A stretch of 64,000 bases of DNA. It comes from Saccharopolyspora shandongensis. Lineage in GTDB: Bacteria; Actinomycetota; Actinomycetes; Mycobacteriales; Pseudonocardiaceae. Shown here one piece after another: positions 26,220 to 33,868 of this stretch. How positions within the stretch are numbered: the first letter of the stretch is position 1; each line of letters starts with the position of its first letter. The translations under genes were made by a program, and so were the position numbers. The notes under the pieces are model-generated. The model did no database searches and was not told the origin of the DNA. It worked only from the letters and a program-made list of their open reading frames with translations. The DNA lies in contig NZ_FNOK01000004.1 of the NCBI RefSeq assembly GCF_900106995.1, positions 280,647 through 344,646 on the forward strand, given 5' to 3'.

Positions 26220-27422
26220 GTGGTTCGGCCGGAGCGGCGCACGAGAACCGACCTCGCCGTGGTGGTGCTGATCGTCGTGGCCGTGCTCGCCGGGAGCGTC
26301 GCGCTCTTTTTCAACAGCGATGCGCGCGCCACCGTCTCCGAGCCCGCCGCCCAGCCCATGCCGGAACTTCCCGCGGCCACCGCCGTGCCGGAGACGCTCT
26401 CCGAGGCGTGGCGCGCGACCAGCCCGGCCACTCCGGTGCCGGTCGTCGCCGGGCCCGCGGTGGTCACCGGATCGGGCAACGAGGTGAGCGGCCACGACCC
26501 GCTCACCGGCCAGGTCGCCTGGCGCTACGCCCGCGACATTCCACTGTGCACGGTCGGCGCGGAGTGGAACCGCGCGATCGCGGTCTACCGCAAGTCCGAG
26601 AACTGCAGCGAGGTCACCTCGCTCCGCGGGGCCACCGGGGTGCGCGGGCCGCAGCGCAATGCAGACGCCGAGTTCGGCACCCAGCTGCTCGCCGACGGCA
26701 CCTACGTGACGGCCACCGGGCAGCGCTCCTTCGAGTCCTGGCGCTCGGACCTGGTGCGCACCCAGCAGTTCGGCATGCCGCCCGCGGTGAAGAACCCGGA
26801 CAACAACATGAAGCGCCCGGACTGCACCTACTCCTCCATCGCGGTGGGGGACGAGCGGGTCGGGGCCGTCGAGACGTGCCCCCGCGAACAGGGCCGGATC
26901 ACGGTCCTGAAGGCCCATCCCGAGGACGACGAGAAGCCGGAGGAGATCTTCAGCGTCGTCCTCGGCAGCCTGTCGGCGGGAGTCATCGCGGTCAACGACA
27001 AGTACGTCGCGGTGGTCCTCCGAGACCGCTCCCAGGTCGAGGTCTACAACAACAACGGCGCGGTGGAGACCACCTTCCCGGTGCGCGTCGGCACTCCCGA
27101 CCTCCGGGCGAACGTGCAGGTCGAGTCGACCTCGAAGGGCCACCGGATCTACTGGCACACCGGCACCGACACGGTCGCACTGGACCCGGAGACCCTCACT
27201 CCACTGTGGACTTTGCCGGACACGCTCGGCCCGGGCGTCGGATTCGGCGGAAAACAGCTGGTACCGGTGCGGGAGGGCCTGGCGGTCCTGGACGCGCCGA
27301 CCGGCAACCGCGAGCGGGTGATCCCGGTGGACCGCGCCGGCTACACCGGCCCGGTCCAGCTCAACGCGGTGGGCCCGGTGCTCCTGGAGCAGCGCGGCGA
27401 CACGCTCGTCGCCCTGCACTGA
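26220..27422 (+). CDS. Membrane-anchored beta-propeller-like protein (Rv3212-like)
   Basis: A 400-residue protein with a basic N-terminus, a signal anchor (about 10-32, Val/Leu-rich) and an external domain that repeats Gly-rich strands ('GNEVSGHDPLTGQVAWRY', 'TVALDPETLTPLWTL', 'LAVLDAPTGNRERV'), as in PQQ/WD-type propellers. Four Cys may form disulfides. Its place right after the RhlE-type gene matches Rv3212. Role unknown. GAGGAG at 26209-26214 overlaps a first GTG (26214), so the GTG at 26220, five bases beyond it, is the better start. Confidence 0.72.
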   Translation: MVRPERRTRTDLAVVVLIVVAVLAGSVALFFNSDARATVSEPAAQPMPELPAATAVPETLSEAWRATSPATPVPVVAGPAVVTGSGNEVSGHDPLTGQVAWRYARDIPLCTVGAEWNRAIAVYRKSENCSEVTSLRGATGVRGPQRNADAEFGTQLLADGTYVTATGQRSFESWRSDLVRTQQFGMPPAVKNPDNNMKRPDCTYSSIAVGDERVGAVETCPREQGRITVLKAHPEDDEKPEEIFSVVLGSLSAGVIAVNDKYVAVVLRDRSQVEVYNNNGAVETTFPVRVGTPDLRANVQVESTSKGHRIYWHTGTDTVALDPETLTPLWTLPDTLGPGVGFGGKQLVPVREGLAVLDAPTGNRERVIPVDRAGYTGPVQLNAVGPVLLEQRGDTLVALH

Positions 27423-27471
27423 CCCGGCGGCGCGAAAAGTCCTTGTCCCCCAACGAGAACACGGACTCCGG

Positions 27472-27894
27472 TCAGGCCCACCACCAGAACCACAGCGAGC
27501 CGAACACGACCACGAGGACGCCGCAGGCCGCCAAGCCGCCGCGCGCGTCGTTGCGCCGGTCCGCGATCGCCTGCAGCACCAGGGCGATCAGCGACGCCAC
27601 CAGTTGAGCGATCACCGCGGCCAGCCCGGGGCCTTCCTGCCCCTGGTTCGTCGCCCAGAACTGCACCACCACCAGCACGAGCGCGAGCAGCAGGAAGCCC
27701 GCCGCCAACGCGCCACTGAGGCCGCGGAGCGCGGAACCGGCCCGGCTGGGCGGCTGCGGTCGGCTCAACGAGTGCCGCCCGCGCGGCCGCTGCGGCGGCG
27801 GCTCGCTGGATTCCGGCAGGCGCCGCGTGCGGGGCGGCCGCGGTCGTTGCGAAGCGGGTGTGCGCATCGGCCCGTCCTCAGGTCGCATGCTCAT
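27472..27894 (-). CDS. Small membrane protein with disordered basic N-terminus
   Basis: About 140 residues. Residues 1-55 are Pro/Arg-rich and probably disordered, followed by three hydrophobic stretches ('ALAAGFLLLALVLVVVQFW', 'VIAQLVASLIALVLQAIA', 'ACGVLVVVFGSLWFWWWA'). No known family is recognised. The ATG at 27894 shares one base with the stop codon of the upstream nuclease gene (TGATG), so it is translationally coupled to a DNA nuclease. The link between the two functions is not clear. Confidence 0.7.
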   Translation of the reverse strand: MSMRPEDGPMRTPASQRPRPPRTRRLPESSEPPPQRPRGRHSLSRPQPPSRAGSALRGLSGALAAGFLLLALVLVVVQFWATNQGQEGPGLAAVIAQLVASLIALVLQAIADRRNDARGGLAACGVLVVVFGSLWFWWWA

Positions 27895-28727
27895 CAATCC
27901 CCCAGCAAAGCCCACGGGGGCAGGCTCGGCGCCGCCTGCCGGCCCTCCTCGCAATGCGCCCGGAAGTCGCACCACGAGCAGTGCGGCCCGGTTCGCACCG
28001 GGAACATCGCCTGCGGATCGGCACCGAGCTCGAACGCGTCCGTCGCGGCCTGGAGTTCCCCGGCGAGCTGCTCGGCGCGATCCTGCAGCTCGGCGAGCGA
28101 TTCCGCAGTGTGATCCCAGCCCGCGACCGTCCCGGTCGGCAAGTGGTGCAGCTCGACCCGCCGGCACGGCCGACGCAGGTTCTTGCGCGCTGCCAACGCG
28201 TACAGCCCGAGAGCCAGCGACTGCCGCGCATCGTCGACGCGCAGTCCGTGCCGTCCGGTCTTGTAGTCGACGACGACGAGTTCGCCGTGCCGGTCGTCGA
28301 TCCGGTCCACCCGGCCCTCGGCGATGATCGAGCCCATCGGCGCGGAAACCCAGCGCTCGACCGCGAGCGGCACGACGTCGGGCGCCAGCTGCTCGACGTA
28401 CGAGCCGACCCACTCCTGCGCCCGGCGCCGGTAGTCGCCCGCCTGCTCCGGGCTCGCGAAACCGTCGGACTTCCAGTACTCGCGCACCAACGCGGTGGCG
28501 CGTTCCGGGGTGCGCTGATCCCCTCGCAGCTCGAAGTACGCGCGCAGAGCGTTGTGCACGACGGCGCCCAGCGTGGCGTTCGCCCAAGCACCGGAGCGCG
28601 ACGGCGTCGGCCGGTCCAGGTACGTCATGCGGTACTTCCGGGGGCACTTCGCCCAGGTCGCGAGTCTGGCCGGCGTGACCCGCACCAGCTTGCTGGGAAT
28701 TCCTTCTAGACCGAGCTGCCCCTGCAC
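27894..28727 (-). CDS. RecB-family PD-(D/E)XK exonuclease with iron-sulfur Cys pattern
   Basis: A 277-residue stand-alone nuclease. 'KCPRKYRMTYL' near the N-terminus, 'GRVDRIDD' and 'VVVDYKTGR' in the middle, and 'HCSWCDFRAHC' near the C-terminus give the PD-(D/E)XK core flanked by four Cys, the arrangement of AddB/Cas4-type iron-sulfur nucleases. No CRISPR genes or arrays are nearby, so a DNA repair role is more likely than adaptation. The GTG at 28727 follows a GGGGG and fits the family N-terminus; longer frames lack conservation. Confidence 0.85.
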   Translation of the reverse strand: MQGQLGLEGIPSKLVRVTPARLATWAKCPRKYRMTYLDRPTPSRSGAWANATLGAVVHNALRAYFELRGDQRTPERATALVREYWKSDGFASPEQAGDYRRRAQEWVGSYVEQLAPDVVPLAVERWVSAPMGSIIAEGRVDRIDDRHGELVVVDYKTGRHGLRVDDARQSLALGLYALAARKNLRRPCRRVELHHLPTGTVAGWDHTAESLAELQDRAEQLAGELQAATDAFELGADPQAMFPVRTGPHCSWCDFRAHCEEGRQAAPSLPPWALLGD

Positions 28728-28774
28728 GCCCCCACAGTACGCAGTTTTCCCGCTACCCGACCGATCCGCCCCGA

Positions 28775-29647
28775 TCAGCCGATGACCTTGCTGCCGCTGC
28801 ACCGCTCCTCCAGCCGATCCAACGAGTCGGGCGGGGTCGTCTCCTGGCCGATCCGGATCGTCTTGTTGGTGCCGTGGTAATCGCTGCTGCCGGTGGGGAT
28901 CAGATCCAGCTCGGCGGCCAGCCCGCGCAGCCTCGTCCGGGTCTCGGCGTCGTGGTCGGGATGGTCGATCTCGATCCCGGCGAGCCCGCGGCCGGCGAGC
29001 TCGGCGACGACGTCGGCGGTCACGATCGGGCCCCGCGCGGTCGCGAAGGGGTGCGCCAGCACCGTCGCCCCGCCGGCCTCGGCGATCATCTCGATCGCGC
29101 GGTGCACGGGCGTGTCGGTGCGCGGGAGGTAGTAGCTGCCGCGGCCGCCGAGGTACTTGGCGAAGGCCTCGTCGACGCTCGCGACCGTCCCGGCGTTGAC
29201 GAGCGCGCGAGCCAGGTGCGGGCGACCTCCCGGCGAGTCGGGTGGCAGGCCGGCCATGAGTCCGTCCGGATCGACCGGGAAACCGTCGGCGGCCATGTGC
29301 TGCGCCATCTGGTAGAGCCGCTCACGGCGCTCCGCGCGCAGCCGTGACTGCTCCCGCACGAGCGCGGTGGAGTTCGGGTCGAACAGGTACGCCAGCAGGT
29401 GCACGGTGATGTTCCGACCGTCTTCGCCCGGACACGAGCACGACAGCTCGGCGCCCGGCACCAGCCGGAACCGGCCGGGCTCCGCGAGATCGCGCACGGC
29501 CCGCTCGGCCGCCGCCCACCCCGCGGTGGTGTCGTGATCGGTGATCGCGATCGCGTCCAGGCCGGCAGCGAGCGCCGTCGCCACCAGCTCTGCCGGTGTA
29601 TCGGTCCCGTCGGACTCGGTGGAATGCGTGTGCATGTCGATTCGCAC
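28775..29647 (-). CDS. PHP-domain phosphoesterase
   Basis: A 290-residue PHP protein. The four PHP motifs are visible: 'DMHTHSTESDGT' at the N-terminus, 'ITDHDT', 'LAHPF' and a late 'GSSDYHG'. These His/Asp residues bind a multinuclear metal centre. Family members include the 5'-3' RNase AM/nucleotide phosphatase TrpH-like group, which hydrolyses 3',5'-bisphosphonucleotides and short RNA; this is the likely activity. The GTG at 29647 is used, but a GTG two codons earlier is equally possible. It lies 47 bp upstream of the RecB-like gene on the same strand. Confidence 0.87.
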   Translation of the reverse strand: MRIDMHTHSTESDGTDTPAELVATALAAGLDAIAITDHDTTAGWAAAERAVRDLAEPGRFRLVPGAELSCSCPGEDGRNITVHLLAYLFDPNSTALVREQSRLRAERRERLYQMAQHMAADGFPVDPDGLMAGLPPDSPGGRPHLARALVNAGTVASVDEAFAKYLGGRGSYYLPRTDTPVHRAIEMIAEAGGATVLAHPFATARGPIVTADVVAELAGRGLAGIEIDHPDHDAETRTRLRGLAAELDLIPTGSSDYHGTNKTIRIGQETTPPDSLDRLEERCSGSKVIG

Positions 29648-29738
29648 ACCCACCAGTGTGACCGATGGTCCGACCTCGGGCCGAACCAACACCCGTCCGG
29701 CCGACCCGGGCGCTGCCGCGCCGGGCCGACCGCAACGG

Positions 29739-30311
29739 TCAGAGCTTCGCGGCCTTCCGCTTGCCCACCGCGGCGCGTCGCGCCTTGAGCATGGAGAAGC
29801 GGTCCTGCTGCTGGCCCTTCTTGTCACCGAAGACGAGCGCCGAGATCGCGTCCTCGACCTCGGTCGGGTTCGGCACGTAGTCGATGCGGTTGAGGGCCTG
29901 GATCTGACCGGCCGACTCGACCACGAGAGTGCCGTACCCGAAGACGCGGCCCATCAGCGTGCGAGCGAACGTCAGGTCGGTGACCTTGGTGATCGGCATC
30001 ATCGCCACGTTGGTGGTGAAGATGCCGGTTGTGATCAGGAACCGCTTGTCGGTCACGACGACGCGTTCCACGTACCAGTCCAGGACCTGGTACGCGAAGC
30101 GGATCAGGATGATCAACCCCACGTACCAGAGGATGTTCTGGACCAGCCCACCGCTGCCCTCGGGCACCAGGTAGGACACCATCACCAGACCCACCAGCAG
30201 GCCGGCCGCCTCGAAGAGGTCCCACACCAGGACCGCCCAGTGACGCCGCACGCGGATCACTCGGCGTTCACTGTCCAGCAGGTATTCGTCGGGGTCCCTT
30301 GGAGCGAACAC
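29739..30311 (-). CDS. Membrane protein with bacterial PH domain
   Basis: About 190 residues from the GTG at 30311. After a short basic start there are two membrane helices ('LFEAAGLLVGLVMVSYLV' and 'NILWYVGLIILIRFAY') and then a bPH2-type domain ('VVVTDKRFLITTGIFTTNVAMMP...' region, with 'KVTDLTF' and 'LVVESAG'). Such PH-domain membrane proteins are widespread in actinobacteria and of unknown role. The C-terminus is Lys/Arg-rich. It is followed by the PHP gene on the same strand with 91 bp between. Confidence 0.82.
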   Translation of the reverse strand: MFAPRDPDEYLLDSERRVIRVRRHWAVLVWDLFEAAGLLVGLVMVSYLVPEGSGGLVQNILWYVGLIILIRFAYQVLDWYVERVVVTDKRFLITTGIFTTNVAMMPITKVTDLTFARTLMGRVFGYGTLVVESAGQIQALNRIDYVPNPTEVEDAISALVFGDKKGQQQDRFSMLKARRAAVGKRKAAKL

Positions 30312-30337
30312 GGCACCCGCCTCCCGCGGCTCGCGCT

Positions 30338-30493
30338 TTACTGGAAGAGGTTCTGCATGAAGGTGATGACGGCCTCGGCTGCTCCCCGGAGACTGCCCAG
30401 GATGCCGTTGATGACACCGCTGGCTTCCACTGGCGCGGAAAACAGGAAGAACAGGAGGAAAGCAACTCCGGCCCACGTGAGGATTTTCTTCAT
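30338..30493 (-). CDS. 51-residue small membrane or secreted protein
   Basis: The ATG at 30493 opens a small product with a Lys-Lys start, a hydrophobic Phe/Leu-rich helix (about 5-21) ending in 'PVEASG', and an amphipathic C-terminal helix. The layout resembles a signal anchor or secreted peptide. A GTG two codons earlier is an alternative. It lies 26 bases before the PH-domain gene on the same strand and may be its first operon member. Function unknown. Confidence 0.55.
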   Translation of the reverse strand: MKKILTWAGVAFLLFFLFSAPVEASGVINGILGSLRGAAEAVITFMQNLFQ

Positions 30494-30644
30494 GTTCACT
30501 GTGACGCACCCCGTCCGAAATGCCCTTGAGTAGCGCAGGCGCCTGCTGATCCGTTGTACCGCACTCCGCCGCTTTACGGCAGCTTTGTACCGCACTTGGG
30601 TCAGTCGTTTCCGGGCAGCCCCGGATCAACTACCCTCCGTGGCG

Positions 30645-31073
30645 ATGATCGTATCGGAGAATCCTGTGATCCGCTGCGTCGGCGCGATAATTCACCACCC
30701 GGACGGCCGGTTGCTACTGGTCAAACGTGCACATGAACCCGGAAAGGGGAAGTGGTCCCTACCGGGTGGCCGAGTCGAGCCCGGCGAGACCGACCATTCG
30801 GCGGTACAGCGCGAAGTTCGCGAAGAAACCGGACTCTTCGTCACCGTCGGTGAGCTCGTCGGCCGGATCTTCCGGCCCGCGGCGCGCGGCACCTACGAGA
30901 TCCTGGATTACTCCTGTTGGAGTACTGAACAGGATCTTTCCGCTGGTGACGACGCCGCCGACGCAATTTGGGCGGACAGTGCGACTTTCGCCACACTGGA
31001 CCGCGACGGAGCGCTGACCGAAGGTCTGGCCGAGATCCTGCGGTCCTGGAATAGTTTACCCCGCAACGAGTGA
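30645..31073 (+). CDS. Nudix hydrolase
   Basis: A 142-residue Nudix protein. The Nudix box GGRVEPGETDHSAVQREVREETGL (positions about 41-64; key residues G, E, REVREE, G) is intact. The flanking 'GKGKWSLPGGRVEPG' is typical of MutT/ADP-ribose type members. Substrate specificity cannot be told. The ATG at 30645 gives a start about 20 residues before the first strand; the frame is open upstream to 30585 but those residues look non-coding. Confidence 0.87.
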   Translation: MIVSENPVIRCVGAIIHHPDGRLLLVKRAHEPGKGKWSLPGGRVEPGETDHSAVQREVREETGLFVTVGELVGRIFRPAARGTYEILDYSCWSTEQDLSAGDDAADAIWADSATFATLDRDGALTEGLAEILRSWNSLPRNE

Positions 31074-31235
31074 TGGCCGAAATACGACCGGGGAACGCCG
31101 GCGCGGCCCCGTCACGATCCGCCGAGAGACGCGGTTCGGGTCGAACACAGGTCCGGATGCGATTCACCCAATACGCCCATTTCACCCGTTCCATGCATTG
31201 CGGTTCCGGCGGGATGCGACCTCGAATGCGAGCGG

Positions 31236-31266
31236 TTGCCATCGGTCCACTCGGACGGAGTATCGT
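31236..31266 (+). promoter_or_regulatory. Possible corA promoter
   Basis: TTGCCA (31236-31241) and TATCGT (31261-31266) with a 19-base spacer resemble -35/-10 boxes. The spacer is long and the call rests on this pair alone. Confidence 0.3.
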
Positions 31267-31274
31267 GTCGGGTT

Positions 31275-31515
31275 GGCTGACTAAGGACCACCGCGTCGGT
31301 GGATGACCTTCGGGAGGTGAGGGATCGTGGACAGCAGTGCCGATAGCGCGCTTCCGTGCAGTACCAACAGCATCCCCGCCGGAAGGGCCAGCCGCTAGGC
31401 GCTCGCCCGTCAGGGCCGGCAGGGATGCGCGAGCAGCGGGCTGAGCCCGCGAAGCACGCCACCCACGCAGCTTCCACCCGGATCCCCGTCCGCCGGGGGG
31501 CTGCGCCCGGACCTT
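31275..31515 (+). promoter_or_regulatory. Structured 5' leader of corA, candidate Mg2+-responsive element
   Basis: The 250 bases before corA hold the run AGGTGAGG (31315-31322), TGGACAGC, GTGCCGATAG and ACCAACAGCAT (31362-31372) in the same order and roughly the spacing of conserved blocks of the M-box magnesium riboswitch. A hairpin GCGGGC-TGA-GCCCGC (31436-31450) and a GTCCG/CGGAC stem just before the ribosome site (31488-31512) follow. The match is partial and by eye, so another leader class is possible. The 130 bases between 31074 and 31235 show no feature. Confidence 0.38.
31327..31398 (+). CDS. Possible 23-residue leader peptide upstream of corA
   Basis: A GTG at 31327 follows a near-perfect ribosome site GGGAGGTGA (31312-31320) at 6 bases and opens a 23-codon frame ending in TAG at 31396. 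The product (MDSSADSALPCSTNSIPAGR, then Ala-Ser-Arg) has no known match. The ribosome site overlaps the AGGTGAGG block of the possible riboswitch, so either the peptide or the RNA structure may be the real signal. Confidence 0.35.
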   Translation: MDSSADSALPCSTNSIPAGRASR

Positions 31516-31525
31516 GGAGGTCGCC

Positions 31526-32605
31526 GTGCCCAACCTGCCGTCGCTCGGCCTGCGCAACCGGAACAACCGCGCGCCCCAACCGCTCATCCGCAGTGCCGCC
31601 CCCGTCTCCGCGTACGTCGTCGACTGCGCGATCTACGACGACGGGCGCCGCGTCGAAGGTTCGTGGAACCACTCCGACGCCATCGAGGAGGTGCGGCGGC
31701 GCGGTTCCGGCTTCGTCTGGATCGGGCTGCACGAACCCACCGAAGAACAGATCAACGGCATCGCCGAAACCTTCGGCCTGCACGAGCTGGCCGTCGAGGA
31801 CGCCGTGCACGCGCACCAGCGCCCGAAGCTGGAGCGCTACGACAACACGCTGTTCATGGTGCTGAAGACGGTCCGCTACACCGACACCGAGACGCGGTCG
31901 GCGACCAGCGAGATCGTCGACACCGGCGAGCTGATGGTGTTCCTGGGCCGCGACTTCGTCATCACGGTGCGGCACGGCAAGCACGCGGGGCTGGCCGAGG
32001 TGCGCAGCCAGCTGGAGGCCGACCCGGAGCAGCTCGCGCTGGGCCCGTCGGCGGTGCTGCACGGCGTCGCCGACCACGTGGTGGACACGTACCTGGAAGT
32101 CACCGAGGCCATCCAGGACGACATCGACGAGATCGAGGCCGAGGTCTTCGAGCCGGGCACCAAGATCGACGCCGAGCACATCTACCTGATGAAGCGCGAA
32201 GTCATGGAGCTGCGCCGCGCGGTGCAGCCGCTGACCAAGCCGATGCAGCGGCTCGCCGAGGGCTACACGCCGATGGTCGCCGACGAGGTGCGGTCCTACT
32301 TCCGCAACGTCGAGGACCACCTGGCGAGGGTGTCCGAAATGGTGGGGGCCTTCGACGAGCTGCTGACCACCCTGGTGGACGCGACGCTGGCCAAGATCAC
32401 GCTCCAGCAGAACACCGACATGCGCAAGATCTCGGCGTGGGTCGCGATCGTCTCGACGCCGACCATGATCGCCGGGATCTACGGCATGAACTTCACCCAC
32501 ATGCCCGAGACGGATTGGACGTTCGGGTATCCCCTGGCCCTCTTGGTGATGCTCGGCGCCTGCATGGTGCTCTTCAAGATCTTCCGGCGGAACAAGTGGC
32601 TGTGA
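31526..32605 (+). CDS. corA: CorA-family magnesium/cobalt transporter
   Basis: The 359-residue protein has the CorA plan: an N-terminal alpha/beta cytosolic domain, a long helical stalk, and two C-terminal membrane helices ('ISAWVAIVSTPTMIAGIYG' and 'PLALLVMLGACMVLFKIF') with the signature YGMNF between them and a basic 'RRNKWL' tail. CorA pentamers import Mg2+, and often Co2+ or Ni2+. GGAGG (31516-31520) five bases before the GTG at 31526 settles the start. It is near sugABC and convergent with it in broad outline, as Rv1239c is with Rv1235-1238. Confidence 0.93.
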   Translation: MPNLPSLGLRNRNNRAPQPLIRSAAPVSAYVVDCAIYDDGRRVEGSWNHSDAIEEVRRRGSGFVWIGLHEPTEEQINGIAETFGLHELAVEDAVHAHQRPKLERYDNTLFMVLKTVRYTDTETRSATSEIVDTGELMVFLGRDFVITVRHGKHAGLAEVRSQLEADPEQLALGPSAVLHGVADHVVDTYLEVTEAIQDDIDEIEAEVFEPGTKIDAEHIYLMKREVMELRRAVQPLTKPMQRLAEGYTPMVADEVRSYFRNVEDHLARVSEMVGAFDELLTTLVDATLAKITLQQNTDMRKISAWVAIVSTPTMIAGIYGMNFTHMPETDWTFGYPLALLVMLGACMVLFKIFRRNKWL

Positions 32606-32757
32606 TCGCACTTCGTAACGAATTCCGCGCCGCCGGCGATATGCCTTGCGGGGTCACTTCGCGTCCGGTCGTCGTCGATCGGCCGCCGTTCCGCTTGTCG
32701 TTGTCCACCGCCCGTTTCCGTTCTCATCGGTCGGCGCGAGCGCGTGAGGAGGTTGTC

Positions 32758-32946
32758 ATGCACCGTCTTCTGCAGCACCAGGGGCTGGTCCGGCATCGGC
32801 TCCTCACCGGCCCGGCCCCCCGGCGAAATCCCGTGACGCGTCGGGAGATCGCCGAGAAGTTGTTCCGGCACACCGTTTGGGTGCAGCGAAAACCCGGCGC
32901 GATGTGGGACGCGGTTCCCGCCGCGCCGCGCGCCGTCGCGCGCTGA
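32758..32946 (+). CDS. 62-residue small basic protein
   Basis: The ATG at 32758 has an excellent GAGGAGG (32746-32752) five bases ahead. The product is Arg/His-rich ('MHRLLQHQGLVRHRLLTG' start, 'REIAEKLFRHTVWVQRKPG' later) and has no signal or membrane segment. The frame stays open upstream into corA but in a shadow frame, so only the part after the ribosome site is real. Function unknown; the good ribosome site is the main support. Confidence 0.55.
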   Translation: MHRLLQHQGLVRHRLLTGPAPRRNPVTRREIAEKLFRHTVWVQRKPGAMWDAVPAAPRAVAR

Positions 32947-33030
32947 CGCCTGCCGGGACCACCGCGGGCCGCATCGTGAAAAACGAATCTCCGTCAGATC
33001 TTCGTTTTCTTCACGTTGGGAGGCACCGCC

Positions 33031-33126
33031 ATGACTCGCTTGGCCGCCAACAAGCTCACCCTCCTGGTCGCCCTGATCATGGGGTGGATCGTCACCCTGT
33101 TCGTGATCATCGCGAACCAGTCCTGA
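33031..33126 (+). CDS. 31-residue single-helix membrane protein
   Basis: GGGAGG (33018-33023) precedes an ATG at 33031. The product starts with 'MTRLAANKL' and continues as a continuous hydrophobic helix ('TLLVALIMGWIVTLFVIIA') to a TGA at 33124. Very small membrane proteins of this kind are common in actinobacteria and usually missed. The role is unknown; it lies between the basic small protein and the CAP protein. Confidence 0.6.
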   Translation: MTRLAANKLTLLVALIMGWIVTLFVIIANQS

Positions 33127-33266
33127 CGCTCCGCATTCAGCAGTCCACTATGGATTGAATCCGGCACGCCCGGCCGGTAGCCGGATCCGGCGACCTGATC
33201 GGGCGATGCCGTCGCCCCGCGGTTACAACACTCCCACCTTCGTCGCGATGCGGGGAGTGATCGCAG

Positions 33267-33746
33267 ATGTCGCTGGTCGAACGGATTCTGTCGTGCGGGG
33301 CCGCCGTCCCGCTCCTCCTTCTCTGCGCTGGGCCGCCGCTGCAGGCGGCCCAGCGGACGCCACCGGAGCAACGAATACTCGCTCTCACCAACGCCGAACG
33401 GGCCCGGGCCGGATGCCCGGCGGTGCGCCTGAACGGCGACCTGACCCGGGCGGCCGCCGGGCACAGCGCGGACATGGCGCACCGCGACTTCTTCGACCAC
33501 ACCGGGAGCGACGGCCGCGACCCGGTGGACCGCACCCGTTCCGAGGGGTTCCCGAGCGGTTACGTCGGCGAGAACATCGCGGCCGGCGGCGAGACCGCCG
33601 ACGAGACCTTCCGCCAGTGGATGGACGCGGCCTCGCACCGGGACAACATCCTCGACTGCGCCTTCACCGACCTCGGTGTCGGCCACGCGGCGACCGAGCA
33701 CAGCCGCTACCACCACTACTGGACCCAGGCGCTCGGCCGCCCCTGA
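33267..33746 (+). CDS. Secreted CAP/SCP-domain protein
   Basis: A 159-residue protein with a signal peptide (about 1-28) and a single CAP domain: 'ILALTNAERARAGCP' helix, 'HSADMAHRDFFDHTGSDGR' (first His pair region), 'GENIAAG' and 'WMDAASHRDNIL' with the second His, and a final 'YHHYWTQALG'. These are the four CAP signature segments and the metal-site His/Glu residues. Two Cys may pair. Bacterial CAP proteins are extracellular with mostly unknown roles. The ATG follows a weak ribosome site. Confidence 0.88.
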   Translation: MSLVERILSCGAAVPLLLLCAGPPLQAAQRTPPEQRILALTNAERARAGCPAVRLNGDLTRAAAGHSADMAHRDFFDHTGSDGRDPVDRTRSEGFPSGYVGENIAAGGETADETFRQWMDAASHRDNILDCAFTDLGVGHAATEHSRYHHYWTQALGRP

Positions 33747-33762
33747 GGCCCACCGGCGTTCG

Positions 33763-33786
33763 CCGCGATTTCCGTTGAAATCGCGG
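33763..33786. terminator. Perfect 10-bp palindromic hairpin (TTTC/GAAA family)
   Basis: CCGCGATTTC (33763-33772), a CGTT loop, and GAAATCGCGG (33777-33786). It lies 16 bases after the CAP stop codon and is one of several similar palindromes in the window. Confidence 0.75.
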
Positions 33787-33809
33787 AAGAACCCGCCCTG
33801 TCAGGTGGC

Positions 33810-33848
33810 GGGGCACCCGTGGCCAGGTTGCTCGGTCACGGGTGCCCC
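33810..33848. terminator. Bidirectional terminator between CAP and sugC genes
   Basis: GGGGCACCCGTG (33810-33821) pairs perfectly with CACGGGTGCCCC (33837-33848). With the hairpin at 33763 it separates the convergent CAP and sugC genes. Confidence 0.8.
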
Positions 33849-33868
33849 GAACCTCGATCGGATCTCGG

